Source: Baylisascaris procyonis (taxonomy: Eukaryota; Nematoda; Chromadorea; Rhabditida; Ascarididae). From it: 64,000 nt of DNA. The stretch covers positions 1-64,000 of the forward strand of contig JAZARR010000180.1 in assembly GCA_037389465.1 (NCBI GenBank), in the 5' to 3' direction. Within the stretch, counting starts at the first letter, position 1. Every line of letters starts with the position of its first letter. A program made the position numbers and the translations under genes. Of the stretch, positions 1 through 12,624 are shown piece by piece. The notes under the pieces were generated by a model. That model searched no databases, was not told where the DNA came from, and saw nothing but the letters and a program-made list of their open reading frames with translations.

Positions 1-468
1 ATGGCGATTGTTATTGATGTATATGTTGATCTGTGTTTGTCATTTATAGTCTTGGTTCCCTTTTCCCATCTCCTTAGTGGTCTTTTCCTTTCCCATCTCC
101 TTAACCGTTCTTCTGTTATTTCCTCCTCTCCAGCAACAAAATTCCCTCCACTCAATATTTTAGTGGGTACGTGATCTTGCGTTGAATGGTTGATTGCTAT
201 GGCGAGTTGAGTGAAGGGAGTGATGTTAGATAGATGCGTGTCGATGCGAAAGCCATTATCGTTTTTTGCTCATATAGAGTGCAATCAGTTGGTTAGTGAT
301 GCTGAGTACAACATTGGGCAAGAGGGAATCGTTAGACAGTTGTTGAATGTTTCCCTACCCTCGTTAATGGTTTTAACAGTCATTGCTTTGTAGAATTCAT
401 TCTGTGATGTCATCAATAAGGGGTGTAAGAGAGGGAAAAAAATAGATGTTGAGAGGGATTGTACGTAC

Positions 469-700
469 TTGCATGTGTATATGTGGGTCGATGTCTTTAT
501 GTGTTATGAATTTATTCCCGTAGATGTATGTGTGTATATGCGTCTATATGTATTTATGTATGTATGTAGCTATATTTGTTTGTTTGTCTGTACGCATATA
601 TTTGTATGTGTTTTCGTGTATTTTTTCTACCCTTTCGTATATTCAGGTCTTGAATATCGCAGTTGTACGCGCAAGTTTTCGATTGGTTTATTATAGGGCA
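469..700 (+). repeat. TATG/TGTA-rich low-complexity tract
   Basis: Degenerate TGTATG, TTTATG and TTTGTT words. The overlapping open frames here (CVYMRLYVFMYVC-like) are products of that bias and not genes. Confidence 0.7.
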
Positions 701-970
701 AGAGTGTAATTCTTTTTTTGATTTGCACAGTTCGTGGTGGGCATGACGTCATCGCTTGATACTATTTTGCAGCCGATGATATCTGATTGGCACAATTGCG
801 ATAGTAGATATGATGACAGCCGTTGTTGCACATCCCACTTGCTTCATAACTACGGTTAGATAAAAACCACATACGATTTCAGTGGGATATTTCTATCATT
901 GTTGTTGTTTTGTCCTTGTAGAGGCACTAACTCCTTTCTCCCTTCTCAATATTGCATCAATCTAGCCCTA

Positions 971-1070
971 ATGAATCGTAAGAGAGTCGTTTCATACGAT
1001 CTGAAATTTAAATTTTCGGTCGCACTGAAAATAAATTCATCCTCGAAATCTTTAGCTGAAGCGTTACATG
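971..1070 (+). CDS. Possible exon with a helix-turn-helix (psq/Brinker/pogo-like) N-terminus
   Basis: From ATG 971 the frame reads NRKRVVSYDLKFKFSVALKI and then SSSKSLAEALH. The pattern basic-SYDLKFKxxVALKI resembles the start of the Brinker/pogo-type HTH DNA-binding domains found in transposases and some nuclear proteins (known family pattern; similarity judged by eye). An acceptor-like TCTAG ends at 965 and a donor-like GTGAAC follows at 1071. I found no convincing second helix or downstream catalytic exon, so this may be a relic of a pogo-like transposon or chance resemblance. Confidence 0.3.
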
Positions 1071-1977
1071 GTGAACCTATTACAGATATGAGAACATTGC
1101 GCTTTCTTTTTGTTTGTTTAATGTTTGCCTAACCTTGTTTGTAGTTTTCCGCTTATTTTGCCCGATTTCTTTTTTTTGTCTATTCATGTAGGAATCGAAT
1201 CTTCCCCTTGTACGATTCTCTATCTCTCTCTTCCACTCCGTTATTGAAATGCCTAAAATTTGCCTCAAAATCAAGTCATAGATGTGCTCAGCCCGTTAGG
1301 GATCGGCCTCCGAAAATGTCGAAATCGAGTCAAGTTAAGTGGCTATCATTTCTGATTGTCAAGGTGTCGGAAGCTCTATGAGGTGACCAAGTCGTGAGTT
1401 TCTTTTTCTTTGGGGGAAGGGGGATTAATGTCGGAAGTCATATAAGTGCTCATTGACGTTATATGTTAAAAGCATTTCGGCACTCTTCTAATTTCATTTT
1501 ACGTGTGCGGAACGTTGTTGTCCTTGTCAAATCGTTTTCCGAACTAATTTGTTGCTGTCATTTGCTTTCTAAACTATAAATCAACAGGCAAAATTCAGTT
1601 ATGAGTTGAATTCTTTCATGCGATTTCATTCCTAAAATGAGCATAGTAGCATGTCTCATATAACACTCAATGCAGATTTTTATTTTTGATTCTTTATACT
1701 ACATCATTGGCACCTAAGTTTACAAGTCTTTGCAAAGAGCGGTCGTTTTGAGGCATATAGTTGGGAGGAACTATGAAATGCAGCTCAGTCTAGGGGGTCT
1801 AGTGACATGTCTTCGTTCATTAAACTACTGTTCAATGCTAGCCTATGTGTTCAACTTTTATTCATCGTTGTTGAAGTGTTTTTCATCGTTCTGCGTATAT
1901 CGTTTTATGAAATATTTCTTATCGTTGTTTTCCGTTACTTTTGAAATGCCTAAAAGAAATAAAATTTCGATTTTTAG

Positions 1978-2089
1978 GATAGACCATGAAGAACATCGAA
2001 ATGGTGTATAACGCAATTGTTGAATTTAACAGAAAAGGTACTAATGCGTGCACCAAAGCGAGTGAATGGTTGGGGAATTTCAAAAATTG
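1978..2089 (+). CDS. Exon candidate, unknown protein
   Basis: It is bounded by TTTTTAG and a strong donor GTAAGT. From ATG 1986 the frame reads MKNIEMVYNAIVEFNRKG and continues to GNFKN, ending in phase 2. Spliced to the next candidate (2209), that frame meets a stop. A different ATG at 2066 (MVGEFQKL) joins in phase to FSLIDKIVHLLADGLYDFF in the next exon. So either there is a frameshift here or only a 55-residue product is made. I do not recognise the protein. Confidence 0.4.
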
Positions 2090-2208
2090 GTAAGTCTTCG
2101 TTCATAGTCACATTTGTTGCTCTTATTCCCTGATTTTCGCGTAGCTGATGCCTTTTGTTTGAATATAATTTTACCACTATTATTATCGTTCAAAAAATAT
2201 GTTTTTAG

Positions 2209-2352
2209 TTTTCGCTGATAGACAAAATCGTGCACTTGCTGGCTGATGGATTATATGACTTTTTTCATTTCTTAGAGGATAGCACGTTGTTTGACAAACA
2301 TTTCGTCAGAGAGGAAGTAGATTTACTTAACACTTTAGCTGATGTTTTTTGA
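2209..2352 (+). CDS. Exon candidate, terminal, unknown protein
   Basis: After TTTTTAG the frame opens as FSLIDKIVHLLADGLYDFF, then HFLEDSTLFDKHFVREEV, and ends at TGA 2350-2352 (47 codons). Amphipathic, protein-like composition. See the phase problem at 1978-2089. Confidence 0.4.
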   Translation, partial: FSLIDKIVHLLADGLYDFFHFLEDSTLFDKHFVREEVDLLNTLADVF

Positions 2353-3543
2353 AGGGTTATATTGTGGAAATGAGGAAAGGAAAGTTTTTCTTCCATCAAA
2401 CGGACCCACTTTTTTATGAAAACTGCGATACGATGGAGGCAACGACGTGAAAGGTGTATGTCGTATTGACTAAATGACTGAATAAGCGCTTTGCATAAGA
2501 CGATGGAATGGCAGCTGTTGAGTTTAATGTGTTGTTCTCTACAATACAGTTGATAGCATGACGCTTGACCGAATACATATTAGGTTTGTTGCCTTCGATA
2601 TATGTTGTGGTCTTTTGCAAATCTTGAGACTGCAAACTGCATTATTGGTACGCTGTTCTCGTAAGCATCTTATATATGCATGCTTGGGCCGTTAGTTTAA
2701 TTTCAACGATCACTAAGGCTAAAGTGGGATTGTATGGGTGACTGTAAATTAGATTTAGCGAGGGCTATTTGGCATTCGTTGAAAGTGATAATGAAGACGC
2801 ACTAGATATCTGCTTGGGTGTAGTTATTGTCTTCTGGCTATATGGTATAGCGCACAACGTTCATGCGTCGCGGTCATAAACGCAAATATGGGTATATGAC
2901 TGGCGTATGCGGTGTTCCTCGGTTCCATTTGGCTTCGCTTTGTGTTGTGCAGTGCGCATCGATGGGTGCAGTTTTCTTGAATGTTTTACTCTCCCACTTC
3001 ATAACGTTAAATGTACGCGATATTATGAGCTATTTATCATGAAAACATCACACGGTTTTACTGGGGGTTTTATTTTGTTATCTCGATATGCGCGCTAGTC
3101 ATTTATAAGGTTTGAATTGGCTTTACTGCTTACAGTCATCTACCATTCTTCGAGTATACTATTTAATGATGAGTACATCATTTCGTACTAAAGTTGAAAG
3201 CAGTAGAACCCATTTCTAATATTTGTGAATCAAATATTTTAGCTGTTTATGAGAATCACGTATACTCCAATTAGAACGCCGAAAAATGAAACTGAGTGCA
3301 TGGCATATCGTTGCCACTTTGATTCTCTGCGTTTGTTGTGATGAACGAAATGCTTTCAGTGCATCGTGATGGGTTCTTTCAGTTTCTAGATTATCAGTGC
3401 TTTTGTAAATTTAGTAGTTATCATGCGTAACTGTTACAGTTAATGGAAAGTCATACTACTGTAAAAGTTAATTGGTAATTTAGTTATGAATGACTTAGGT
3501 CATTCTAACTTCGAAAAAAGCAGGAAATTTCGGTCTATTTGAG

Positions 3544-4522
3544 GTTAAACTACACTTTTTAGGCTGTTTATTTCATCTCTCTTGAAAATGTGCTTATTTT
3601 TGCTTCGGTATGAGACACACAGATTGAAGTATTTATAGCAGATGGAGTGCTATTGAAAGAGATGGACTTATTCATCTCCATATCCCTTTCGTTCCTTCCC
3701 TCTCTCTTCTACTTACTGAATTAAAGTGGTGGTTATGTTAGGACTGTGTTGAGGGAGTCGAAGGTTGTATCTCATGTTGTAGCATTAACACTATTTTAAG
3801 GCTCATGGCCAGGAGAGTGGCACGAAGAGGTCTGCGTCATTGCGAGCAATCTGTAACACCCTTCAAGAGAGCCTTCGCGCCGAGCTTGTCGCCAATGCGG
3901 CTATGAAAAACGGCGCAGTTTGATTGGTTGGTTAGTTTCTTCGCATTAATCAGCAGATGAAAATGGCTTTATTACAAACTCTATTTTATGCCTTTTAGAA
4001 AAGCATTGTTGATAGAAGGATTTTAAATGGCATGTTAACCTTTTGGAAGGAGTACGAAGTTGAAGGGGATCTTAACCATTTTTGCGATAGGAAAGGGAAG
4101 TGGAAAGTAGACCGGAGATGACTGTGGAATATATGATTTTTGTGAGGCATTGATGATGAGCGAGGGTGGATGTGTGTTCTGCATTCATCACAAGCAGAAG
4201 CCGTGTACTGGTTCTCAAGTTCGTCGAAGATGGGTGACGGCTGTTGTCATTTGCTATTTTATCCTCTCCTATCATAGTAATTGGTATGTTAAAGCATCTC
4301 TATCGCACGAAATTTTTATTTTTTTTACATCTTTAACGGCAAAGTTTTTGTTTTCGAAGACGCACAAAGTGCGTTTCGTTTTACATTGGGGTTTCTTTTA
4401 ATGGTTTCTGGCATATTGCACTGGTGTCCGCCGAAAATTATGATATACCATCCCATCCTATTTCCTCTTTCCTTCCATCGCAGATGAGCAACATTAAAGA
4501 GGCCATTACCATAGATTTCAAT
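3544..4522 (+). repeat. Dispersed ~1-kb repeat, copy 1
   Basis: This matches 48384-49363 in the same orientation over its whole length, with scattered substitutions and small indels (for example, a ~13-base insertion after TTTATAGCAG in the other copy). Both copies begin near TTAAACTAC and end near AACATTAAAGAGGCCAT. I see no clear terminal inverted repeat and no coding frame shared with a transposase family. It may be a non-autonomous transposon of unknown class or a segmental duplication. Confidence 0.85.
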
Positions 4523-6794
4523 CGAATTACGCACCTTAGATGCTGTAGGCAAGGATGGGTGGGGGAGAGGGAGGGAGGGACAGCGGGGAGTAGTCAGTAT
4601 CACTGAAGTTTGTTTTCCGAGGGAACATTAGGTCGAGTGCTGAACCAACTTTTTGTTGGTATGCTATTAATCCACAGATTTATAGCGGTTGGGAGAGAAC
4701 ATATTTGCCCTCTGTTTTGAGATGAGCCTTTCCCCATTCATGACCAGTTATTCTGGCCATAACTCAACAGTGCTGTTCAGCGGCGGGAACAGCATTTAGT
4801 ATGAGTGGGGATAGCTTCGCTCGTCCCTGTTTTGTTCTTCTTAGCATTTTCAATTAGTAAAGGCGATAATCCTGTGGATCCAGTGGATTTTTAATGATAG
4901 GGGCGGTTGAACGAATGGTGGTGTGGGAGTGTAATGGAAGGACGAGAAATTTAGCAGTGCTGGATATTTCGATCCCCATACAGTTGTAGGGAGCAACGTT
5001 GCGACAGCAACTAATTTGTACACTCTCAGTGACTATAGACTACTGTGTATCGGTAGGACTGTAGATAGGGCAATGCTAACAGGATTTATAAGGGGCAGTC
5101 TCGGTAGGACGGTGGGAGAAGCAGTGTTGGTAGGACTTGTGAGAAGCAATGTGGTGCCGGCATTCGGAGTTAATTTATTTGCAGGGCCGTGCAGGAGTCG
5201 ATGTAACGCTGACAACGGATTTCGACGTGCAGTAGAAGAAGGACTGTGAAGGCGATTTCGGAGCGGACGTGCTTGTGGGATCGATGAAGACGGGAGTGGC
5301 CGGCGACATTAATGGTCAACTTTCGAATGAAACCAGTAAGTTGTCGTACTCTTATATATTCACCTTTAGCCATGTATCCTCATCTACGATCTAAACCGTT
5401 TTTGGGAGTGCATGCGGGAATGAGTTTCTTTCATCAATGACTTGATGTACCAGCGCATTATCCGTTTCTTTTTTTTCTTCTTTTTTGCTCTGTTCACTCA
5501 TATGTTTGACTAAAATCGTTTACTCTTTTTATGCGAATTTTTCGGGAGGGATATCTTATTATGCAGTGTTGTTGATCTTTTTTGTTTTGAGGCCAGCGAA
5601 TTGTCTGTTGCATGCTCGTACACCTCAAAATGAAACCAAGGATCGTGACAGACTTAATAATCTCTGGACCTAATCTTTGAATTGGTTTTGATCGCGTTAG
5701 TACATTGTTTAGTTTACGGCGCTGACTTTCACGGCGCATAAAGGATGTTCAGCTTTGGAAAAGACTAAAACGTCCGTCGCATTATTCGTTGTCCACTAAT
5801 ATCATAGGAAATTCTACAAAAAAAGTTTTATTATTATCAAGAGAACGCAATGAAACAAAAATATTTGAATTTTAATGTTAAAGTCTACTCAAGAAATACA
5901 TTTCCTGTTGTTAGAGCCGAGGATTTGGTTAATATAGTAAGAATTGCCTGGTGAGTAATATTGCAAGCAAATCATACGTGAGAAAATTTGAAATGAAGAG
6001 TCAAGGGGTAAACGTATAAAATTCGAAGATTAACAGGTAAATGATTCTAAATTTTATGCATTTGAGTGTGCGGAATTCTGTTGGCGAAGATATTAGTGCT
6101 GTTTCACAGAGATCTGCTTATTCGTGTTATTTGATGATGTGACGGCATTATATACACCCAAAAGGTGTACCAGATGACATAAAATGCAGAGTTACTGTGG
6201 TGAAGGAATTGCAGGAGAATAGTGATTTTGTTTTATCTTCTTCTTTTACTTCAAATTCTGATAGTCGTTGAAGTAAATTTGAAATACTAAACTTGAAGCT
6301 TTCCCTTCAAAAGTTCTCTCTCACACATATGGGATTATTGGTATCATGTGGCAAAGAAATTATTCGGCAGATTTCATGCTGTCCACCATTTTAGTAAAAT
6401 TTAATTGCCGATTCCAATATCGGGCTTGCCTCTGGATTTCTCTTTCTGTTAATTTCACTTATCGCTTGTGTTTCCCACGATGCGCTCCGTGGGATTCCCA
6501 CACAGAAGAAGATGTGGAACATGATGCTTCGCGCCCTTTGCAGTCTTTTTTTTAATCTTTCTCAGCATATTTTTTGGGAGGTAGCCAAGTTGCTTGTCAT
6601 AACTATCACTAGCGCAGTGGTGTGTATGGATGGCTGAACGATCGGGAAATGTTGTGCACTTCTAGAGGATTCACTATGCTCGGGTTTATACTCATACCAT
6701 TAGTGAAATTTCAGATTTCTGGATAGTTGGAGTAAAGTGAAGAAACAAGTCATCTCCAACGCTGTAGACATTAATGTTGATTTTATATGCATAG
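4523..6794. other. No supported gene
   Basis: AT-rich unique sequence. Around 5040-5180 there are degenerate words (GGTAGGACTGT, GGTAGGACGGT, GGTAGGACTTG) that look like an old decayed tandem repeat. Nothing else could be supported. Confidence 0.5.
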
Positions 6795-6915
6795 ACCGAC
6801 TAGACCATTTCTTGCATTATTAAACGAAATGTTTGGAGATTTTTTGCAGCGTTCGGAAATGGAATCCTCGGCCCCTTCCAGCGGAATGAGGAATGCAGGC
6901 GTCATTCAACGACTC
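6795..6915 (+). CDS. Exon candidate, unknown protein
   Basis: Between an ATAG acceptor and a GTAAGG donor, 40 codons read RPFLALLNEMFGDFLQRSEM, then ESSAPSSGMRNAGVIQRL. A second acceptor (TTTTTTGCAG) lies inside it and would open another frame. No family recognised, and neighbouring exons are not obvious. Confidence 0.35.
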
Positions 6916-7357
6916 GTAAGGAGAGGCAACTTTTCCCTATGTTGTCCTTGGAAGGAGTCAACGTGGTGAAGGAGGACGACGTCAGCAACCTCGCCATGTT
7001 TTTTCTTCGTGTGATAATCTGTTTTATTATTCGCTAATGTGAGGTGGCTCGGCAGTCACAATTTTATGGATTTCGAAAGGGTGTTTTTAGCCAAATACAA
7101 AGACCTCTTTAGTAACTGACTTTGAAACTGAAAAAGTATGTGGGGCATTGGATTTAATTCCTTATTATTTGAGTAAGAAGTGTTCTATAACCTCTATCCA
7201 ACACATTTTCTACTCTTCGGGGCGTGATTACAAAAGTTCCCTTTCACTAATTGTGAACTGCTGTCCCGCACCATTGTATTATATGACCGCGATCGTATGT
7301 TCCAGTTGTTGAACAATTTTTATTTTGCATTGTTCTTGCATATATTTTGACATATGT

Positions 7358-7393
7358 TTGTGCTTTAAATACCCGCCGCTATTTAAAGCACAA
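7358..7393. repeat. Perfect hairpin 1 (14-bp arms, GC loop)
   Basis: TTGTGCTTTAAATA, then the loop CCCGCCGC, then TATTTAAAGCACAA: a perfect 14-bp inverted repeat. It is paralogous to the hairpin at 7755-7789. Confidence 0.9.
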
Positions 7394-7754
7394 CCGTTAT
7401 TGATTGTATTGTTTGTTTTCTGTTTGCAGTGTTGTAGGCAAGTATTTCCCTCCTAATCTTTCTATACGCACTTCCATTGGGCATTTGTTTTAGTCGAGGG
7501 GAACTTCTACCAAAATTTATTTCAAGTCCCGATTCAAATTCGGAGCGAGTCTTTCTATTTGTTAGTTGAGTATTTTATTTGGTGCTTATTCGCCATTCGC
7601 CGTTATGCCCGCATCATGCATTTCCCCGTTATTACGATTTCGATTATATAAGTGTTGTGTTCGCCCCCTTGAAATTATCAGTGACACCTTGCAAATAATA
7701 GAATCATAAATTTTGATATCAATTTTTCGGGCGCTCATATGGTTCACATTTGCA

Positions 7755-7789
7755 TGTGTTTTAAATGAGCCGCCGCCATTTAAAACACA
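7755..7789. repeat. Perfect hairpin 2 (13-bp arms, GC loop)
   Basis: TGTGTTTTAAATG, then the loop AGCCGCCGC, then CATTTAAAACACA: a perfect 13-bp inverted repeat with the same layout and loop core (CCGCCGC) as 7358-7393. Arm differences are compensated on both sides of the stem. Confidence 0.9.
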
Positions 7790-9377
7790 GCATCTGTGTT
7801 CCGCTAGGAGGGGTTGCTATGAGGGAGCTTTTTGGTGCATACCTTTCATTCTTTATGCCCAGTGGTGGGAGGGGGATTTCGGCTTATTCTGTCGCAAATG
7901 CCGGTCGCCTTTCTTCGCACTTGTGGCTTTCTGGGGAATAATAGTTATGAGAGAAGTGCATGATGCTAACGCCTTCCTGGATTTTTAGAATTGTTTTATT
8001 TCATAGAATTGTATGTCTGCATTTTATTGTGTTTGCACTTGGCAACGGAGATGTTTTTAAGTTTTGACCGTTTGGAATGGATTAATGTGAATTGTTTTTT
8101 TTTGTATTTTCCGATATTCGACCAATATTTTTGTGGTTGTAATATTTTGTCGTTGCTTGTAATATTTTTATCGCTCCCGTTGATTATATGCTGTTTTCAT
8201 TGTTGATATATGGTATTCATAAAGCGCCTGTTGAGTTTCTCTAGAGTAGATAGCTTTGCTAGTTTCTACAGAAGCAGGATGATGAGTCCGCGGAGAACCC
8301 CTGAGGTGGACTTCAGTATAGCTTTCTGCCACCCTTTTGCAAACACATGTTTGCCCAAAAAGCGCATTACGATAGGCCTCATTTCCACATGCGCATCTGC
8401 ATTTTCGTACCCGCCTCTCTGCATGTCCGTCCGATTGCTTTGACTCGAGAAGAGCTGAAGTTGGAGTAATGAAATTTGGCCGGTATCAAATACGCCACAG
8501 GTTGCGATTTGGCCTCATCATCAATGTTGATTCATCAGCATCAAAAACAGTTGTGGGCATACAAATGTTCTGGGAATCTTCCCAGGTTTTTCTAGTGAGC
8601 TGATTGGGATTTGAATGGATATCGCTTTATCTCGCCCCACAAGATTATCTTCTTGCTTGAATTTACACACTGATTTTGGCCTCTTTATTTTCTCTCTCTT
8701 TTCTTTTTTCATTTCTTCCTCCCCCTTCTCCCATCCTCTCCCTTTCTCCCAGTGTACTTTCCCACGATTGTTTACGTAATTTTTAGTAAAACCTGTATTT
8801 CAAGCCACCAATCCTTCAACCTTTTTTTTGTTGCTTATTATTGTTGTGTTTTATGCGTAATAAAAGTGTTTTCTGCATAAATTTTTGTCGTCTCTCTTAT
8901 TTATTTCCGTTGTTTCGGAGTAATTTAAATACTATTTTATTTACGCTTTCTTCCGTTTTATTTATTTATTTTGTTGTAATACTTTCTGTCTAATCTAACT
9001 ATTATAAGCAAGGACGCATGGGATGGCGTTTTTAAGACACATTTCGATTTGGGCGTTGCAATTTATGAGATTGGGGCAGAGGGGGTGGGGTTGCAGATAT
9101 CATAGGCCATGAAAGAAGATTAAATAATCGAAGGAGCCACCAGGTTAGATAAATGCAACCTTACTTAGTATTTGAGCTATAATATTGTTGACGATAGATC
9201 TTTTGTGATGTTGTTAAAAAATTTGTATATGTGACCAATTAGTTTGGTAGTAACATTGTACAAGGAAAGAAAGTAATGAAGGGAGGAGATGGGCAAAGGG
9301 ATGCACGATAATTTGTGTTCGTATTGAAATGTTTTTAATAATATTGCTGCGGCATTAAACGTTTTGATAAATTTCAG

Positions 9378-9445
9378 TAAACAAGTACGTCCGCGCAACA
9401 AGTTCGCCCAAGAAGAATGGTATTTCGAAATCGAACGGACCAATG
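9378..9445 (+). CDS. Exon candidate, short, unknown protein
   Basis: Excellent splice sites: AATTTCAG before and GTAAGT after, 68 nt apart. Two frames are open: NKYVRATSSPKKNGISKSNG and KQVRPRNKFAQEEWYFEIER. The first resembles a disordered basic linker. The sites are better than the coding evidence. Confidence 0.4.
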
Positions 9446-12400
9446 GTAAGTGATTTTGCATATATTTTTTTGAATTTTCATCTTTAGTACAATAATTTTC
9501 ATCGTTTACATTGATTCATAACATATTTAATGATTGTTTTGTTGATTGATCAGTGAGTGTTAAGTGTTGGGCTTGAATTGTTCAATTTGTTGGTTTCTTT
9601 TGGATTGAGTTTGATACAACTGAAGTGAAAATTTGTAAGCAGTGAGATTAGAATAAACATAAGATGCGTCTGGGTTGTTCTTTCCCACTGATAGCAAGAG
9701 AGTGGGGGACAATTTCTCTGACTTCAGCAATTTTATTTCCTTTTCTTTTCACACTTTCTTTCGTCACTTTTATATGAATATTTATAATTTACATATTACC
9801 TTTTTTATTTTCTATTTTATTTCCTTATTCGGTATGGAACTTTTTTTTTCTTATTCGGCATGTAACTATTAAAAGTTATGAATGACATGATTTTATTCGT
9901 ATATTTGCAGACATTTTGAACTTATCCCTTATAGTGAAATTTCTCACTTATTGTTTTTTAGCTCGCTTGTTTTCCAAATATCAGATATTTGACCGCCGTT
10001 TCACTTTTTCACTATTCATCAAATGCAGAATGGAATAATTAGAAACCCTTTTTTAATTAGATTTATGTGCGAAAAATTCCAATTTTCAGATTTTCTAAGA
10101 TCAAAAATAATTCGGTAATTGCGCTTTTTTTCTTTGTATTTTTTTCAAAACGAATTCATATAACTATATTTCCGTATTGAATTGCAAATTGAATGAAATA
10201 ATATAACGCTGATTCTTCGATATTTATTTGTTTGTCATAGCCAATTTAGCAGGGTTATCAAAGCATAGAGTGAGAGGCAAAAAGAAAGAATTGTGGGAGA
10301 CGCAGGAAGGGGTGGAAATGTCCTCTCCCGGGTCTTCGTCATTGTCCTCTTCTTCTTCTTCATCATTTATCCTTCTTCTTTGTCCTCATTTGTCCTTCTT
10401 TGAAGTGTCCTCTTCGGGTCTTCGTCATTTTTGGGTTTTCTGTTTGCAGAGAGCTTTCATTTCTGGTTTGCCGTCTATGTCCGACTTCAGAAATGACCTA
10501 CAAACCGCCGAGAAATTTTTTGTGATGAGGGCTAGAGAAAAAAGAGAAAAGATCATTCGTTATAATCTTGCATGCGGGGGGGGGGGATTACGGAGAATTC
10601 TTCTACCTTATGAAAGGTTTATAGGCAAATTACTACGTACTGGAAAGTACAAAAATGCCCTTATTTTTGCAGTACTTTGTTCTGCTTTCAGTAAATGAAT
10701 CTTTCATTTTTGTTTCATCCGTACTACCCAAGGCAAAAGTTTGTTTATTTTTTGTATATAGTTGTAATTCAACACATACAATTATTACAGTCAGCTGCAT
10801 ATAGTTAGAGATACTTACTAGCACTATTTTCGGCATTTTCGCGTATTATTTTATTTCCATTTTCGATCGTCAACGACACTCATTTTCTTATGTAATATTT
10901 TCGATCGTTTTACGACTTTGCCATTTGCGGATACTCTTTTGATGCTCTAAACGAATTGTTGTTCCGTATATTAAACTGAATGGAAGAAATAGGTGGTTAG
11001 TGAAAATCGATGAAGCGTTAAGCCGTTATCCTTCACCTTCTTATAATGTTGTTTCGTTAGGGGTTTATTTTGGTGCTGTCATTAGCATTTGTAAGTGCAT
11101 TTTTGACTTGTTTGAGTTTCGAATGGAATGGTGAGTGGAATCAGTTGAGAACTTTTTATGCAAAATTCGCCGCCTTTTTCCGATAATTTTAGGGAAGAAA
11201 TGTCATTTCCGAAAAATTATATGAGAAAGGTTTGTTGAAAGGGGAGGAGTATTTCCACCGTGATAGGAACGAGCGGGCGGGGTTCGCCCGAACAAGCTTT
11301 GATTGGTTTGACGTTGGGTTTGGTTGGTTGTTGCAATCATTAGTCAATGATTTGGAACGTTCTACGAATTGCTCGTTGCGCGGGGTAGAACTGTTTTACG
11401 GACTGCAATAATTTTGAATGTAGTCACTCGTCTGATGTTTTGTTTGATATTTTCGCAGTAACACCGGTTCAGTTCACGTTGAGAATGTTTTTTTTTATCA
11501 CCTACAAAAGTTATTTTCTCATCGTTCTGTTGTTTCATTCATGCTGATGCTAAAGTAAAGCGTTAGACCGAGTGGGATGGCCTTTACTTGAGTATCACTG
11601 AGCGCGAATGCTTGCTGGCGTGGAGTGATCGCACCGCGTACCTTTACTGTGATGCAAAACGTAATGTTGGAGCCAAAGTAGTGAATTGCGCGCATATATA
11701 AGCACTGTCTTCTGTTGCAGAGCTCAGTGTTGTTCATGTGGTGTGAAGGTTGTTGGGCCTCGCTGATGAGTGCTAAGGGTGCGCGGTATAGTGCTTTGTA
11801 CGGCGTGGTTTTAACTGTTTGCTGCGCTGTGGCTGTGCCGTTTGGTGTGCACTTGTGTCGCGTAGCATATATGTAGCTGACACTTATAGCTACTGAGACT
11901 TTTAGCGTGTGTGTTCAATAGAGGTTTTTAAAATATTGGTATACGTATGAGGGAACAAGAAGCATTCGTGGGAATCCTAGGCTGCTTCTACTTCATAGGG
12001 GTTGTCATTCCTTAGCTATGACAGATTTGTCTGCTTATTTGTAGATACGGCCGAGTGTTTGAGTCCAAATGCGTCGTGTACGCATGAATGAACATGCCGG
12101 CTTCCCAAGCTGTTGGGGTCCGGTGCTCATCCTTCTCCACATCCCTCAATTTTTCCATCCATTGGGGAAGAGGAAGTGAGTAATAACTAGCAATCCTCAA
12201 AGCGAATTCCTTAGTTTGAAACGGCTATTGTGGATTCGTTTGCTTATTTAGTTGATTTTGCAATCGGTCGTACTTAGCTGTGAAGACATTCTCGGACATG
12301 CAACTTGAAGCTGTGCCTGAATCTCTCTCAGTTTTGAAATACCGTAGGTAGTGCGGACATAATGCGATGCACCCTTTTAAATGTGTTTCTTGCAAGAATT

Positions 12401-12504
12401 TATGTAAGGTGGCAGTAAGTCAGTGATGTTTCATTTTGGTGTAGTGATGTTAGATTGGATTGATGCAAGTGATACGCCATCGATATACATTTCGCCTGTT
12501 TCAG
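9446..12504. other. No supported gene; low-complexity TCTTC tract
   Basis: The tract at 10320-10430 is TCTTC-rich, with GGGTCTTCGTCATT occurring twice about 88 bp apart. A run of nine or ten G lies near 10577. The remainder is AT-rich with short open frames that show no splice or composition support. Confidence 0.5.
10241..10325 (+). repeat. Shared fragment, copy 1 (with 15060-15135)
   Basis: Contains CAATTTAGCAGGGTTATC, then GAAAGAATTG and GAGACGCAGGAAGGGGTGG, in the order found at 15060-15135. It is followed by a TCTTCTTC-rich low-complexity tract. Probably a remnant of an interspersed repeat. Confidence 0.7.
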
Positions 12505-12624
12505 AGTGCGTCAACAACCGCCTTATCCGAAGATGGGTGAAAACGAGTACCTGGCAGCTGGAGATCCGATGGAGGCAGCCGCAGCAAACGCACCGCCCGT
12601 CATCAGCTGCGAGTGGTTGGACAG
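12505..12624 (+). CDS. First coding exon candidate (MGENEYLAAGDP...)
   Basis: The acceptor TTTCAG ends at 12504, ATG is at 12533 and the donor GTGAGT is at 12625. The peptide is MGENEYLAAGDPMEAAAANA, then PPVISCEWLD, ending in phase 2. The exon at 15644 starts with the single base this phase needs, giving ...EWLD-R-VCIAEDRQ. This is the best-supported junction in the unknown gene. The 5' leader of 28 nt after a TTTCAG could be a trans-splice acceptor, as nematode genes often have. Function unknown. Confidence 0.55.

Noticed and set aside
469..709. Cys/Val/Tyr-rich open frames near the left edge
   Set aside because: Translation of a TATG/TGTA low-complexity tract in two overlapping frames.
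4150..4401. 83-codon frame in the ~1-kb dispersed repeat
   Set aside because: Interrupted by indels in the copy at 48384-49363, so it is not conserved as a protein.
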